Part shown: piece by piece, positions 8,040-16,445 of the stretch
Layout: the number at the start of each line of letters is the position of its first letter
How positions within the stretch are numbered: position 1 is the stretch's first letter
NCBI RefSeq assembly: GCF_036127095.1
Contig: NZ_CP108006.1
Span: 7,741,501-7,805,500 of the forward strand
Direction: 5' to 3'
DNA from: Streptomyces sp. NBC_00335
GTDB taxonomy: Bacteria; Actinomycetota; Actinomycetes; Streptomycetales; Streptomycetaceae
DNA length: 64,000 bases
Translations under genes and position numbers: made by a program
Notes under the pieces: model-generated
The model's database searches: none
What the model was told of the DNA's origin: nothing
Seen by the model: the letters and a program-made list of their open reading frames with translations, nothing else

Positions 8040-9211
8040 GCACGACGGGCAAGGAGCCGGTGGCCATCGTCGGCATCGGCCAGACCAAGCACGTGGCCGC
8101 CCGCCACGACGTCTCCATCGCGGGACTGGTGCGCGAAGCCGCCGCGCGGGCCCTCGCGGACGCCGAACTGACCTGGGCGGACATCGACGCGGTCGTCATC
8201 GGCAAGGCCCCCGACTTCTTCGAGGGCGTCATGATGCCGGAGCTGTACCTCGCGGACGCCCTCGGCGCCGTCGGCAAGCCCATGCTCCGGGTGCACACGG
8301 CCGGTTCGGTGGGCGGCTCGACGGCGCTGGTCGCCTCCAACCTCGTCGCCGCCCGGGTCCACCGCACGGTGCTGACCCTCGCCTTCGAGAAGCAGTCCGA
8401 GTCCAACGCCATGTGGGGGCTCTCGCTGCCCGTTCCCTTCCAGCAGCCGCTGCTGGCGGGGGCCGGCGGGTTCTTCGCCCCGCACGTGCGCGCGTACATG
8501 CGGCGCACCGGCGCCCCCGACACGGTGGGCTCGCTCGTCGCGTACAAGGACCGCCGCAACGCGCTGAAGAACCCGTACGCGCACCTGCACGAGCACGACA
8601 TCACCCTGGAGAAGGTCCAGGCGTCCCCGATGCTGTGGGACCCGATCCGGTACTCCGAGACCTGCCCGTCCTCCGACGGCGCCTGCGCGATGATCCTCAC
8701 CGACCGGGCGGGCGCGGCCCGTTCGCCGAAGCCGCCGGCCTGGGTGCACGGCGGGGCGATGCGCAGCGAGCCGACCCTCTTCGCGGGGAAGGACTTCGTG
8801 TCCCCGCAGGCGGGCAAGGACTGCGCGGCCGACGTCTACCGGCAGGCGGGGATCACCGATCCGCGCCGGGAGATCGACGCCGTGGAGATGTACGTGCCGT
8901 TCTCCTGGTACGAGCCGATGTGGCTGGAGAACCTCGGCTTCGCCGACGAGGGCGAGGGCTGGAAGCTCACCGAGGCCGGAGTCACGGAGCTCGACGGCGA
9001 CCTGCCCGTCAACCCGTCGGGCGGCGTGCTGTCCACCAACCCCATCGGCGCCTCCGGCATGATCCGCTTCGCGGAGGCGGCCCTCCAGGTGCGCGGTCAG
9101 GCGGGCGAGCACCAAGTCCCGGACGCCCGGCGGGCGATGGGCCACGCCTACGGCGGCGGGGCGCAGTTCTTCGCGATGTGGCTGGTGGGAGCGGAGCAGC
9201 CGGGTTCCTGA
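8036..9211 (+). CDS. Thiolase-like lipid-transfer protein, Ltp3-like
   Basis: A 391-residue thiolase-fold protein, matching mycobacterial Ltp3 (Rv3523) in size and position. The segment VHTAGSVGGSTALVAS corresponds to the thiolase nucleophile loop but has no Cys, and the C-terminal motif is VNPSGGVLSTNPIGASGM with TNP in place of GHP. Conserved tyrosines (for example EMYVPFSWYEP) could serve as aldolase acid/base, as proposed for Ltp2; this is inference. Last gene of the operon; the hairpin at 9235-9278 follows directly. Confidence 0.8.
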   Translation: MSTTGKEPVAIVGIGQTKHVAARHDVSIAGLVREAAARALADAELTWADIDAVVIGKAPDFFEGVMMPELYLADALGAVGKPMLRVHTAGSVGGSTALVASNLVAARVHRTVLTLAFEKQSESNAMWGLSLPVPFQQPLLAGAGGFFAPHVRAYMRRTGAPDTVGSLVAYKDRRNALKNPYAHLHEHDITLEKVQASPMLWDPIRYSETCPSSDGACAMILTDRAGAARSPKPPAWVHGGAMRSEPTLFAGKDFVSPQAGKDCAADVYRQAGITDPRREIDAVEMYVPFSWYEPMWLENLGFADEGEGWKLTEAGVTELDGDLPVNPSGGVLSTNPIGASGMIRFAEAALQVRGQAGEHQVPDARRAMGHAYGGGAQFFAMWLVGAEQPGS

Positions 9212-9234
9212 GCGGAAGCCGGATTCCGGGGTGA

Positions 9235-9278
9235 GTGCCGTACAGGCCACGAGTGACGCACCGTGGCCTGTGCGGCAC
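9235..9278 (+). terminator. Long hairpin terminator after the ltp operon
   Basis: Arms 9235-9251 and 9262-9278 pair over 17 bases with one mismatch around a 10-base loop, 24 bases after the stop of the Ltp3-like gene. Confidence 0.8.
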
Positions 9279-9341
9279 GGCGTGCGATGGCTAACCTGGC
9301 CCCCGGGACGACGAACCGGGAGTACCGGGAGGAGCACGCAC

Positions 9342-9581
9342 GTGGCAGAGAGCATGACTTCGAAGGCGCCGGCCGGCTGGGGAAAGCCGGACCTCGATCT
9401 GACCGAGGCGGACTGGCAGTCGAGCAGCCGGGGGGCGGGTGACGTCCAGATCGCCTTCGTGGAGGGGTTCATCGCGATGCGCAACGGCGACCGCCCCGAA
9501 AGTCCCTCGCTGATCTTCGCGCCGGACGAGTGGCGCAAGTTCGTCCTGAACGCGCGGGGCGGGGAGTTCGACCTCACGTAG
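9342..9581 (+). CDS. DUF397-domain protein
   Basis: A 79-residue acidic protein. Residues about 20-78 carry the DUF397 pattern: W(Q)SS near the start, FVEGFIAMRNGDRPESPSLIFAPDEW and a C-terminal FVLNARGGEFDL. DUF397 proteins are small actinobacterial partners of XRE-type regulators, as with the BldB-like and WhiJ-associated groups. GTG 9342 is chosen because GGAGG lies 8 bases upstream. No XRE gene is adjacent here, so this is an orphan copy. Confidence 0.82.
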   Translation: MAESMTSKAPAGWGKPDLDLTEADWQSSSRGAGDVQIAFVEGFIAMRNGDRPESPSLIFAPDEWRKFVLNARGGEFDLT

Positions 9582-9748
9582 CCGGCGACGGCACGGGGAG
9601 CGGCGCACCACCGGGCGCGGAGCCGCCGCCCCGGTGGCCGCCGGGCCCGCATCCGGAGCGACCGCCCGCGCCCCCTCCGTAAATCCCTTGCCGGACCCCG
9701 AAGGTTCCGGCACCGTGGCCGCCATGACGACCACCCGCCGAAAGGGCG

Positions 9749-10219
9749 ATGCCGCGTAGACGGCCCGGCGCCCTGCGCGCCGAACGAGGAACGTACGAGG
9801 ACCGGCGGCCGCCCGCCTGGGCGCGGGAACTCCCGCCCGTGGACCGGCTGTCGCCCGATGCCGCCGCCGCTGCGCACTGGTCCCGGCCCGGACGGGGCCA
9901 CGAGGTCGCGGACCTGCTGAGCCGGTACCGGACCTTCCTGAGCCGCCCCGGCAGCCCCCTGCTCCTGGTCCCCTCCTCGTGCCCGGCCTGCCCCGGCTGC
10001 GCACGCGACGACGTAGCCGTCGTCCGGGACGACCTGGGCGATCTGTACCGGGCCCTGCCGCCGGCCGCCCGCACCGCACTGGGCCGCGTGCTCCGGAGCC
10101 TGGACGAGGAGTTCCGCCGCCGGACGCTCCCGCACCCGGTCCCGTCCGCCGGGGGGTGGGTGGACTGGAGCGGCAGTCCGCGCGCCTGGTGGCACCGCAG
10201 GCTCTACGAGGGCGACTGA
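9749..10219 (+). CDS. Conserved hypothetical protein, 156 aa
   Basis: I do not recognise the family. The frame shows strong third-position G/C bias and GAAAGGG before ATG 9749. The protein is basic at the N-terminus (MPRRRPGALRAERG), has a CPACPGC cysteine cluster near residue 77 that could bind metal, and a Trp-rich C-terminus (WVDWSGSPRAWWHRRLYEGD). No signal peptide or membrane segment. Large minus-strand frames over the same stretch are treated as shadows. Confidence 0.6.
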   Translation: MPRRRPGALRAERGTYEDRRPPAWARELPPVDRLSPDAAAAAHWSRPGRGHEVADLLSRYRTFLSRPGSPLLLVPSSCPACPGCARDDVAVVRDDLGDLYRALPPAARTALGRVLRSLDEEFRRRTLPHPVPSAGGWVDWSGSPRAWWHRRLYEGD

Positions 10220-10290
10220 CGCAGGGGCGCCGTACAGGTGCCCCAGGGGTGTCGTACCGGCCATAACGGGATGACCGGTACGGTGGGGGC

Positions 10291-10707
10291 ATGAGCGGAG
10301 AAAACGACCTGCGGAAGCTGCTGAGCGGAATGCGACCCGAGCTGAACGACGGGCTGTACGTGTTCTGCACCATCCCCGGCGACACCGACCCGGAGGCCCT
10401 GGCCGGGCTCACCCCCGTCGCCTCCGTCCTGGAACCCGAGGGGCTCACCCTCGTGCTGAGCCAGGAGGACGCGGACGGAGCCGGACTCCCGTACACGTAC
10501 ACCGCGGGCTGGATCACCCTGCGCGTCCACTCCTCGCTCGACGCCGTCGGCCTCACCGCCGCCTTCGCCACCGAACTCGGCGCACACGGCCTGAGCTGCA
10601 ACGTCATCGCCGGCTACCACCACGACCACCTCTTCGTGGACGCCGCCCGGGCCGACGAGGCCGTGGCCGTCCTGGAAGCCCTCGCGGAACGCTCCGCACA
10701 GGACTGA
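10291..10707 (+). CDS. ACT-domain protein
   Basis: A 138-residue protein with tandem ACT-like folds: GLYVFCTIPG...VASVLEPEGLTLVLSQEDAD in the first half and WITLRVHSSLDAVGLTAAFATELGAHGLSCNVIAGYHHDHLFV in the second. This is the small stand-alone ACT group (CASTOR/ACT_7-like) that probably binds an amino acid as a sensor. No fused enzyme. It sits alone between the hypothetical gene and the LAL ATPase. Confidence 0.75.
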   Translation: MSGENDLRKLLSGMRPELNDGLYVFCTIPGDTDPEALAGLTPVASVLEPEGLTLVLSQEDADGAGLPYTYTAGWITLRVHSSLDAVGLTAAFATELGAHGLSCNVIAGYHHDHLFVDAARADEAVAVLEALAERSAQD

Positions 10708-10832
10708 CCCGACGGGAATAGCACAGGGCGGCGCCCCCCGAAAGAAGATCAGCTTTATTTGCCGCACAGGGCTTCCCGGGCGCGTACGCGGGCGTACGCT
10801 GAACCCCCGAACAGGCCTGGGGGGTACCAGCC

Positions 10833-13547
10833 ATGACGGAACGCCGGACCCGCAAACGGCGCACGATGTTCGAACGCGACACGGAACTCACCGCCGTCGA
10901 CGAAGCCCTGGAGCAGCTCACCGACCCGGGCCCCGACGCCGGCGGAGCCCTGCTGGCCTTCTCCGGACCCGCAGGCCTCGGCAAGACCACGCTCCTCGGC
11001 GAAGTCCGCCGCCGCGCCCACACCAAGGCCTGCACCGTCCTCGCGGCCCGCGGCGGCGAACAGGAGCAGAGCCAGCCCTTCCACGTCGCCCGCCAGCTCA
11101 TCCAGCCCCAGCTCGCCGGCACCTCCGACGCGGAACTGCGCGAGGCCCTCGGCAGCTGGTACTCCATCGTCGGCCCCGCCCTCGGCCTCTGCGCGGCCGA
11201 ACAGGGCGCCCCGCCCGACCCCCAGGGCCTGCGCGACGGACTCGACTGGGTCCTCACCCACCTCGTGGTGCAGCGCGCCCCCGTCGCCCTGGTCCTGGAC
11301 GACGCCCACTGGGCCGACCCCGAATCCCTCTCCTGGCTCGCCGCCTTCGCCCCGCGCGCCGAACACCTCCCGCTCCTCCTCGTCGTCGCCTACCGCCCCG
11401 ACGAACTGCCCGCGCACGCCGAAGCCTTCCGTACGCTGCCCGGCCGCGCGGGACACCGGCCGCTGAGCCTCGCACCGCTCACCGCCGAGGCCGTCTCCGG
11501 CCTGGTCCGCGAAGCCGTCGGGGAACACGCCGACGAGGCGTTCTGCCGCGAGGCGTGGGCCGTCACCACCGGCAACCCCTTCGAAGCCGTCGAGCTCACC
11601 GCGAAGGTCCGGGACAAGGGGCTCGCCCCCGTCGAAGCCAGCGCTCCGCTCCTGCGCGACCTCGCCGCCGCCCAGCGCGGCAGCGGCCTCGTCGCCCGCC
11701 TGCACAGCCTCGGCCCCTCCACCGTCCGCTTCGCCTGGGCCTGCGCCGTCCTCGGCACCGACATCCCCCGGGAACTCGCCGCCCGCGTCGCCGGACTCGG
11801 CACCGAGGAAGCCGTCGACGCCACCGGGCGGCTGCGCGACGCCCGCATCCTGTCGGCCGCCGCCGAGGAAGCCGCGGCCGGGGAAGCCGACGAGGCCGGG
11901 CTGGAGTTCGTACACCCCCTCATCGCCACCGCCATATACCGCGCGATCCCCGACGCCCTGCGCGTCGCCCTGCACGGAAAGGCCGCAGCGGCCGTCGTCG
12001 ACGCGGGACTCGGGCCCTCCGCCGCCGCCCGCCACCTGCTGGAGACCCACCCCGAGAACGACCCCTGGGTGGTGCGCACCCTGCGCGAGGCGGCCGGCGA
12101 GAACCTCCGGGCCGGCGCCCCCGAAGCCGCCCGCCGCCAGCTCGCACGGGCCCTGCGCGAACCCCCGGACTTCGACGAGCGGGCGGCCGTCCTGTACGAA
12201 CTGGGCTGCGCCTCCCTGCTCACCGAGCCCGCCAACACCGTCAACCACCTGCGCGCCGCCCTCGCGGAGCCCTTCGAGGACCCGGCGCTGCGCCAGGGCA
12301 TCGTCATCCGGCTGGCCCAGGTCCTGTCGCACAGCGACCGCCTCGCCGAGGCCTCGGAATGCCTCGCGCGGGAGATCCCCCACACCCAGGACCTGCGCGG
12401 CCGACTGCGCCTGCAGTCCGAGCAGTTCATGTGGGACGCCTTCAACGCCGCCGAGCCGGACTCCCCGGCGCGCTCCCGGCGGCTCGCGAAGCTCGCGGAC
12501 CGGCTGGCCGGGCGCGACCTCACCGAGCGGTACGTCATCGGGCTGCGCGCCTGGGACGCCTGCCTGCGCGGGGAGCCCGTCGACGTGGTCCTCCACCATG
12601 CCGGGCGGGTCCTGGAAACCGAGTTCAGCTGGGCCTACGCGGACCGGGGCTTCGAGGTCCCGGTGCTCGTCGCGATGGTGCACATGTACGCGGACCGGCC
12701 GGAGCGGGCCGAGGAACTGTTCGAAGCCGGCACCGCCGAGTTCGAGCGGCAGGGCTGGCGCGGCGCGCACCTGTCCTTCGCCTACAGCCTGCGCGCCTAC
12801 ATCCGCTACCGCCGGGGGCGCCTCGCCGAGGCGGAGGAGCTGGCGCGGGCCGGGCTCCGTCTCGCCGAGCGCGTCGGGCGGCGTACGCCCGTGCACTGGT
12901 ACGCCATCGCGATCCTCGTCACCACGCTGCTGGCGCGGGGCCGGGCGGACGAGGCCTGGGAACTGGTCCGCGAGCACGAGTACGGGGAGCCCTTCCCCGC
13001 GGCGGTCGTCTTCCCCGACTCCCAAACCGTCTACGCGGAACTGCTGCTGGCCCGAGGCCAGGCGAAGGCCGCCGCGGCGGAGCTGGAGGCGGTGGACCGG
13101 CGGCTGACCCCCCGGGGGATCCAGAACCCGTCCTGGTGCCCCTGGCGGCTCCACCTGGCCCGCGCGGTCTCCGCGGAGGACCCTGCGCGGGCGCGGGAGC
13201 TGGCGGAGGAGGCCGTACGCAGGGCCCGCGCCTTCGGGGCCGCGTCCGGCATCGGCCAGGCCCTGCGGGTGGCAGCGGAGGTGGCTGCGCCGCAGGACCG
13301 CCGGGCCCTCCTGGAGGAGGCGGTGTCGGTCCTGTCGGCTTCGCCGGCGGCCTATGAGCTGGCGCTCGCGCTGGCCGCGCTGGGGGAGGAGCGGGGGGAT
13401 ACGGAGCTCCTGCTCCGGGCGGTCCTGGCGGCCCGGGCCTGTGGGGCGGACGGGCTGGTGGCCACCGTCACGAACGCCCTCCTCGCCTGCGGCGGCACCT
13501 TCCCGTGCCTCCCCGTGGCCGACTCCGGCCCGGCCCCCGTGCACTGA
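10833..13547 (+). CDS. LAL-type AAA ATPase lacking the C-terminal LuxR HTH
   Basis: A 904-residue STAND-like ATPase. Walker A GPAGLGKTTLL is at about residues 45-55 and Walker B VALVLDDAHWAD near 150. PLTAEAVSGLVREAVG and an arginine-rich lid follow, then TPR-like helices from about residue 330 to the end. In typical LAL regulators the chain ends in a LuxR-type HTH of about 60 residues. Here it ends ...RACGADGLVATVTNALLACGG and a short Pro-rich tail, and no HTH follows downstream in any frame. It may be a partner protein, a repressor-like decoy or a decayed regulator. RBS GGGGGG before ATG 10833. Confidence 0.82.
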   Translation: MTERRTRKRRTMFERDTELTAVDEALEQLTDPGPDAGGALLAFSGPAGLGKTTLLGEVRRRAHTKACTVLAARGGEQEQSQPFHVARQLIQPQLAGTSDAELREALGSWYSIVGPALGLCAAEQGAPPDPQGLRDGLDWVLTHLVVQRAPVALVLDDAHWADPESLSWLAAFAPRAEHLPLLLVVAYRPDELPAHAEAFRTLPGRAGHRPLSLAPLTAEAVSGLVREAVGEHADEAFCREAWAVTTGNPFEAVELTAKVRDKGLAPVEASAPLLRDLAAAQRGSGLVARLHSLGPSTVRFAWACAVLGTDIPRELAARVAGLGTEEAVDATGRLRDARILSAAAEEAAAGEADEAGLEFVHPLIATAIYRAIPDALRVALHGKAAAAVVDAGLGPSAAARHLLETHPENDPWVVRTLREAAGENLRAGAPEAARRQLARALREPPDFDERAAVLYELGCASLLTEPANTVNHLRAALAEPFEDPALRQGIVIRLAQVLSHSDRLAEASECLAREIPHTQDLRGRLRLQSEQFMWDAFNAAEPDSPARSRRLAKLADRLAGRDLTERYVIGLRAWDACLRGEPVDVVLHHAGRVLETEFSWAYADRGFEVPVLVAMVHMYADRPERAEELFEAGTAEFERQGWRGAHLSFAYSLRAYIRYRRGRLAEAEELARAGLRLAERVGRRTPVHWYAIAILVTTLLARGRADEAWELVREHEYGEPFPAAVVFPDSQTVYAELLLARGQAKAAAAELEAVDRRLTPRGIQNPSWCPWRLHLARAVSAEDPARARELAEEAVRRARAFGAASGIGQALRVAAEVAAPQDRRALLEEAVSVLSASPAAYELALALAALGEERGDTELLLRAVLAARACGADGLVATVTNALLACGGTFPCLPVADSGPAPVH

Positions 13548-13599
13548 CCGGAGCCCCGGACCCCCGGTGCGCTGACGGGCCCGGCGGGGCTGGGGAGGG

Positions 13600-13810
13600 C
13601 CCTGCGGGGCGAGATCCCCTCCCCGCCCTTCGCCCGTTCCCCGGGGCTCCGCCCCGGACCCCGCTCCTCAAACGCCGGAGGGGCTGGAAGAACCCAGCCT
13701 CGCCGGCGTTTGAGGCGCGGGGGTCCGGGGGCTGGCCCCCGGAAACGGCGCCGCACGCGGCAGGGGTCCGGGCGGAGCCCGGGGAACGGTGGAAGGGCGG
13801 GTAGGGGACT
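13600..13810. repeat. Intergenic palindromic repeat element (full copy)
   Basis: The 358-bp gap 13548-13905 holds no gene. Its left arm (13600-13687) and right arm (13694-13810) are largely inverted copies. The core pairs CTCAAACGCCGG..GGGCTGG with CCAGCC..GCCGGCGTTTGAG around AAGAAC, and the outer part repeats a 'cccgcccttcgcccgttccc' block. The same sequences recur at 41091-41219 and 5849-5906. It may also terminate the LAL gene. Confidence 0.75.
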
Positions 13811-13905
13811 TCGGCCCGCGCAGCGGTGCAGCCGGAGCCGGGGCACGGGGGGCCGGGTCGGGGGTGGAGGGCCGCGGGACGCGGCAGGGCACGTACCATG
13901 GCGGC

Positions 13906-14406
13906 ATGTCCTTCCTCCGCCGCCACCGCGCCGCCACACCCGCCGGCCCGGACTTCGACGTCCTGGCCATGGACCCGGGGGACTGGCCGGGCAATCTCGG
14001 GGCCGGGCTGCTGCCCGCGCCCGACGGCAGCTGCCAGGGTGTCTTCCTCCGCTACGACCTGTTCGGCGGACGCGGCCCCGCGATGATCATCGGAAACCTC
14101 CCCGAGGGTTCCCCCGCGCGCGACCTCTCCGAGGGCCAGGTCCCCTTCGAGGTGGCCCAGCTCCTCGACGCCCTCGAGAACGACGAGGACGTCGAGGTCA
14201 CCGGTGCCGAGGACTGCCCCGTCATGCAGGGCGACAACCTCCTCATCGTCCGCAAGGTCAAGCTCTCCGAGAGCCGGATCAGCTGCGTGCAGTTCGACCG
14301 CAGTGACAACGTGCTGGTCACCATCGCGAGCTGGGACCGGCCGATCACGGACGATCTCTACGCGCTGCTGAAGCCGCTCCCGGCAGAGCTCTTCCAGCAG
14401 GGCTAG
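13906..14406 (+). CDS. Conserved hypothetical protein, 166 aa
   Basis: I do not recognise a named domain. The sequence MSFLRRHRAATPAGPDFDVLAMDPGDWPGNLGAGLLPAPDGSCQG begins a soluble acidic protein with no signal peptide. It contains NDEDVEVTGAEDCPVMQGDNLLIVRKVKLSESRISCVQFDRSDNVLV and looks like a single beta-rich domain. ATG 13906 lies just after the repeat element. It ends convergently with the steroid dehydrogenase gene 40 bases away. Confidence 0.65.
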   Translation: MSFLRRHRAATPAGPDFDVLAMDPGDWPGNLGAGLLPAPDGSCQGVFLRYDLFGGRGPAMIIGNLPEGSPARDLSEGQVPFEVAQLLDALENDEDVEVTGAEDCPVMQGDNLLIVRKVKLSESRISCVQFDRSDNVLVTIASWDRPITDDLYALLKPLPAELFQQG

Positions 14407-14446
14407 CCGGCGGGGCCGGCCGTAGCCGCGGCGTCGGCCGCGGCCG

Positions 14447-16243
14447 TCACGCGTCCGCGATGTCGTTGGCGGCCACGTAGCCGAAGGTCATCGCGGGACC
14501 GATCGTCGACCCGGCCCCCGCGTAGCTGTGCCCCATCACGGCCGCACTCGCGTTGCCCGCCGCCCACAGGCCCCGGATCACCGATCCGTCCGCGCGCAGC
14601 GCGCGGGCCCGCGCGTCCGTGACGATGCCGCCCTTCGTGCCCAGGTCGCCCGGCACGATCTTGAAGGCGTAGAACGGCGGCGCCCAGATCGGGGCCAGAC
14701 AGGAGTTCGGCGTCACGCCCGGGTCCGTGTAGTAGTGGTCGTACGCGGTGTCGCCCCGGTGGAAGTCGGGGTCGGTGCCGTTCCACGCCTGGCCGTTGAA
14801 CCGGTTGAGCGTCGAGCGCAGGGCGGCCGCCGGCACCCCGATCTGGTTGGCCAGGGCGTCCCAGGTCCATGCCTTCTTCGCGGCGCCCACCTGGTACCAG
14901 GAGTCGGGGAAGACGAGCGTCGGCAGGATGTCCTTGAACAGGTACTTGTTGCGGTAGTTCTGATCGACGATCAGCCAGGCCGGGATGTGCGAGCCGGTGG
15001 CGTTCCGGTCCTTCTCGTACATCACGTGCACCACATCGCTGTACGGGGCGGCCTCGTTGACGAAGCGGGTGCCCTTTCCGTTGACCATCAGGCCCCCGGG
15101 CAGGGTCCGTTCGGCCAGGCAGAAGTACGGTTCGTTGGGGAGCGGGATGGACGGACCCCACCAGGCGTCGTCCATCAACGCGAGCGCCGCACCGGCCCGT
15201 TGGCCCGCGCGGATCCCGTCGCCCGTGTTCTCCTTCGCGCCGACCGACCACTGGGTGCCGACCGGCTGCTGCTGGTACTGGGCCCGCATCTCCGCGTTGT
15301 GCTCGAATCCGCCCGAGCCGATGACCACGCCCTTGCGGGCCCGCACCACGCCCCGTACGCCCGCCTTCTCCACCACGACGCCGGTGACCGCGCCGCCCTC
15401 CTGGACCAGGTCGACGAGCGGGCTGTTCAGCCATACGGGGACCCCGGCCTGCAGCAGTCCGGCCCGCAGGCCGGTCGCCAGGGCCTGGCCCATGGTCAGC
15501 GGCTTCTGCCCGCACAGCGCGGCCGCCGTACCGCGCGCCAGGCATTCGGTGGACACCGCGAGTCCCTTCGCGCTGACTGCGGCGAGGTTGAGCCACTTGT
15601 AGTCCTGGCTGAACACCACCATGCCGGCGGGCACGGGCATGTACGCCGGGTTCAGGTGGGCCAGCTCGGCACCGAGTATGTTCCCGTCGATCTGGTCCGG
15701 CTCGATGGAGCGGCCGTTGGGGAGCCCGCCGGGGAGGTTCGGGTAGTAGTCGCTGTAGCCGTCCATGAAGCGGAAGCGCAGCGGGCTGCTGGCCATCACG
15801 AAGTCCAGCATCCGGGGCCCGTTGGCGAGGAAGGCCGCCTGCCGGTCCGCGGAGGAGCCGTTGCCGACGACGGCCGCCAGGTACTGCGCCGCCTTCGCCG
15901 GAGTGTCCGGGACGCCCGCTCCCAAAATCACCGAGTTGTTGGGCAGCCAGATCCCGGCGCCGGACCGGGCGGCCGAACCGCCGAAGGTCGGGGCCTTCTC
16001 GACCACGAGCACGCTCAGGCCCCGCTTGGCCGCGGTGAGCGCGGCGGTCATTCCGGCCGCTCCGGAGCCGACCACGACGACGTCGTACTCGCCGAGCGCG
16101 GGCCCGTCCGCGGCGTGCGCGCCGGCAGCCGGCAGCACGGTGGCGGCGAGTACCCCGGCGCCGGTCCCGGCGAGGACCGTCCGGCGGGAGGGGAGGGCAT
16201 CGCTTGGTTCGCGACTCGCTGAGGAGGCGGTTCTCGCGGTCAT
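14447..16243 (-). CDS. kstD: 3-oxosteroid 1-dehydrogenase (KstD) with Tat signal
   Basis: A 598-residue FAD flavoprotein that would introduce the 1,2-double bond into ring A of 3-ketosteroids. FAD Rossmann motif YDVVVVGSGAAGMTAAL at about 51-67, SARSGAGIWLPNNSV, GYSDYYPNLPGG (matching Tyr119 of R. erythropolis KstD1) and GKGTRFVNEAAPYSDV. The C-terminal SYAGAGSTIGPAMTFGY has Tyr about 574 and Gly about 578, matching catalytic Tyr487/Gly491. Residues 1-47 form a Tat signal: SRRTVLAGTGAGVLAATVLPAAGAHA. Most characterised KstDs are cytosolic, so export is unusual. A TCTGAT-N5-GTCAGA repeat lies 44 bases upstream. Single gene; no kshAB or hsa genes nearby. Confidence 0.9.
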   Translation of the reverse strand: MTARTASSASREPSDALPSRRTVLAGTGAGVLAATVLPAAGAHAADGPALGEYDVVVVGSGAAGMTAALTAAKRGLSVLVVEKAPTFGGSAARSGAGIWLPNNSVILGAGVPDTPAKAAQYLAAVVGNGSSADRQAAFLANGPRMLDFVMASSPLRFRFMDGYSDYYPNLPGGLPNGRSIEPDQIDGNILGAELAHLNPAYMPVPAGMVVFSQDYKWLNLAAVSAKGLAVSTECLARGTAAALCGQKPLTMGQALATGLRAGLLQAGVPVWLNSPLVDLVQEGGAVTGVVVEKAGVRGVVRARKGVVIGSGGFEHNAEMRAQYQQQPVGTQWSVGAKENTGDGIRAGQRAGAALALMDDAWWGPSIPLPNEPYFCLAERTLPGGLMVNGKGTRFVNEAAPYSDVVHVMYEKDRNATGSHIPAWLIVDQNYRNKYLFKDILPTLVFPDSWYQVGAAKKAWTWDALANQIGVPAAALRSTLNRFNGQAWNGTDPDFHRGDTAYDHYYTDPGVTPNSCLAPIWAPPFYAFKIVPGDLGTKGGIVTDARARALRADGSVIRGLWAAGNASAAVMGHSYAGAGSTIGPAMTFGYVAANDIADA

Positions 16244-16286
16244 GGGCAGGCTCCAGCGGAGAGGGGGGAGGGGATGGATCCAGCAT

Positions 16287-16303
16287 TCTGATGCTGAGTC
16301 AGA
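16287..16303. promoter_or_regulatory. Inverted repeat TCTGAT-gctga-GTCAGA upstream of kstD
   Basis: One mismatch from a perfect palindrome and nearly identical to 4852-4868 in the sterol side-chain locus. An overlapping perfect repeat CAGCAT-tctg-ATGCTG occupies 16281-16296. Candidate operator of a shared steroid-responsive regulator. Confidence 0.62.
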
Positions 16304-16369
16304 AAAGGTCTTCGGGGGATCATGTGAAGTCAAGGCATACGCGCCAGTCGCACATCCGGAGCGGACATG

Positions 16370-16416
16370 CGAAATCCCGTGGCGTACGCACCGGATGTGC
16401 GCACCACGGGATTTCG
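16370..16416 (-). terminator. Hairpin terminator after the small secreted protein gene
   Basis: Arms CGAAATCCCGTGG (16370-16382) and CCACGGGATTTCG (16404-16416) are perfect 13-bp complements, 30 bases past the stop at 16446. A second pair, GCACATCCGG (16350-16359) and CCGGATGTGC (16391-16400), overlaps it and could form an alternative structure. Confidence 0.7.
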
Positions 16417-16445
16417 GGGGGTCGGGCCGCCGGGCCCGGGTCAGG

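Noticed and set aside
10755..13544. Antisense open frame of about 930 codons over the LAL ATPase gene
   Set aside because: No motifs, low-complexity translation; the plus strand has Walker motifs and TPR-like helices.
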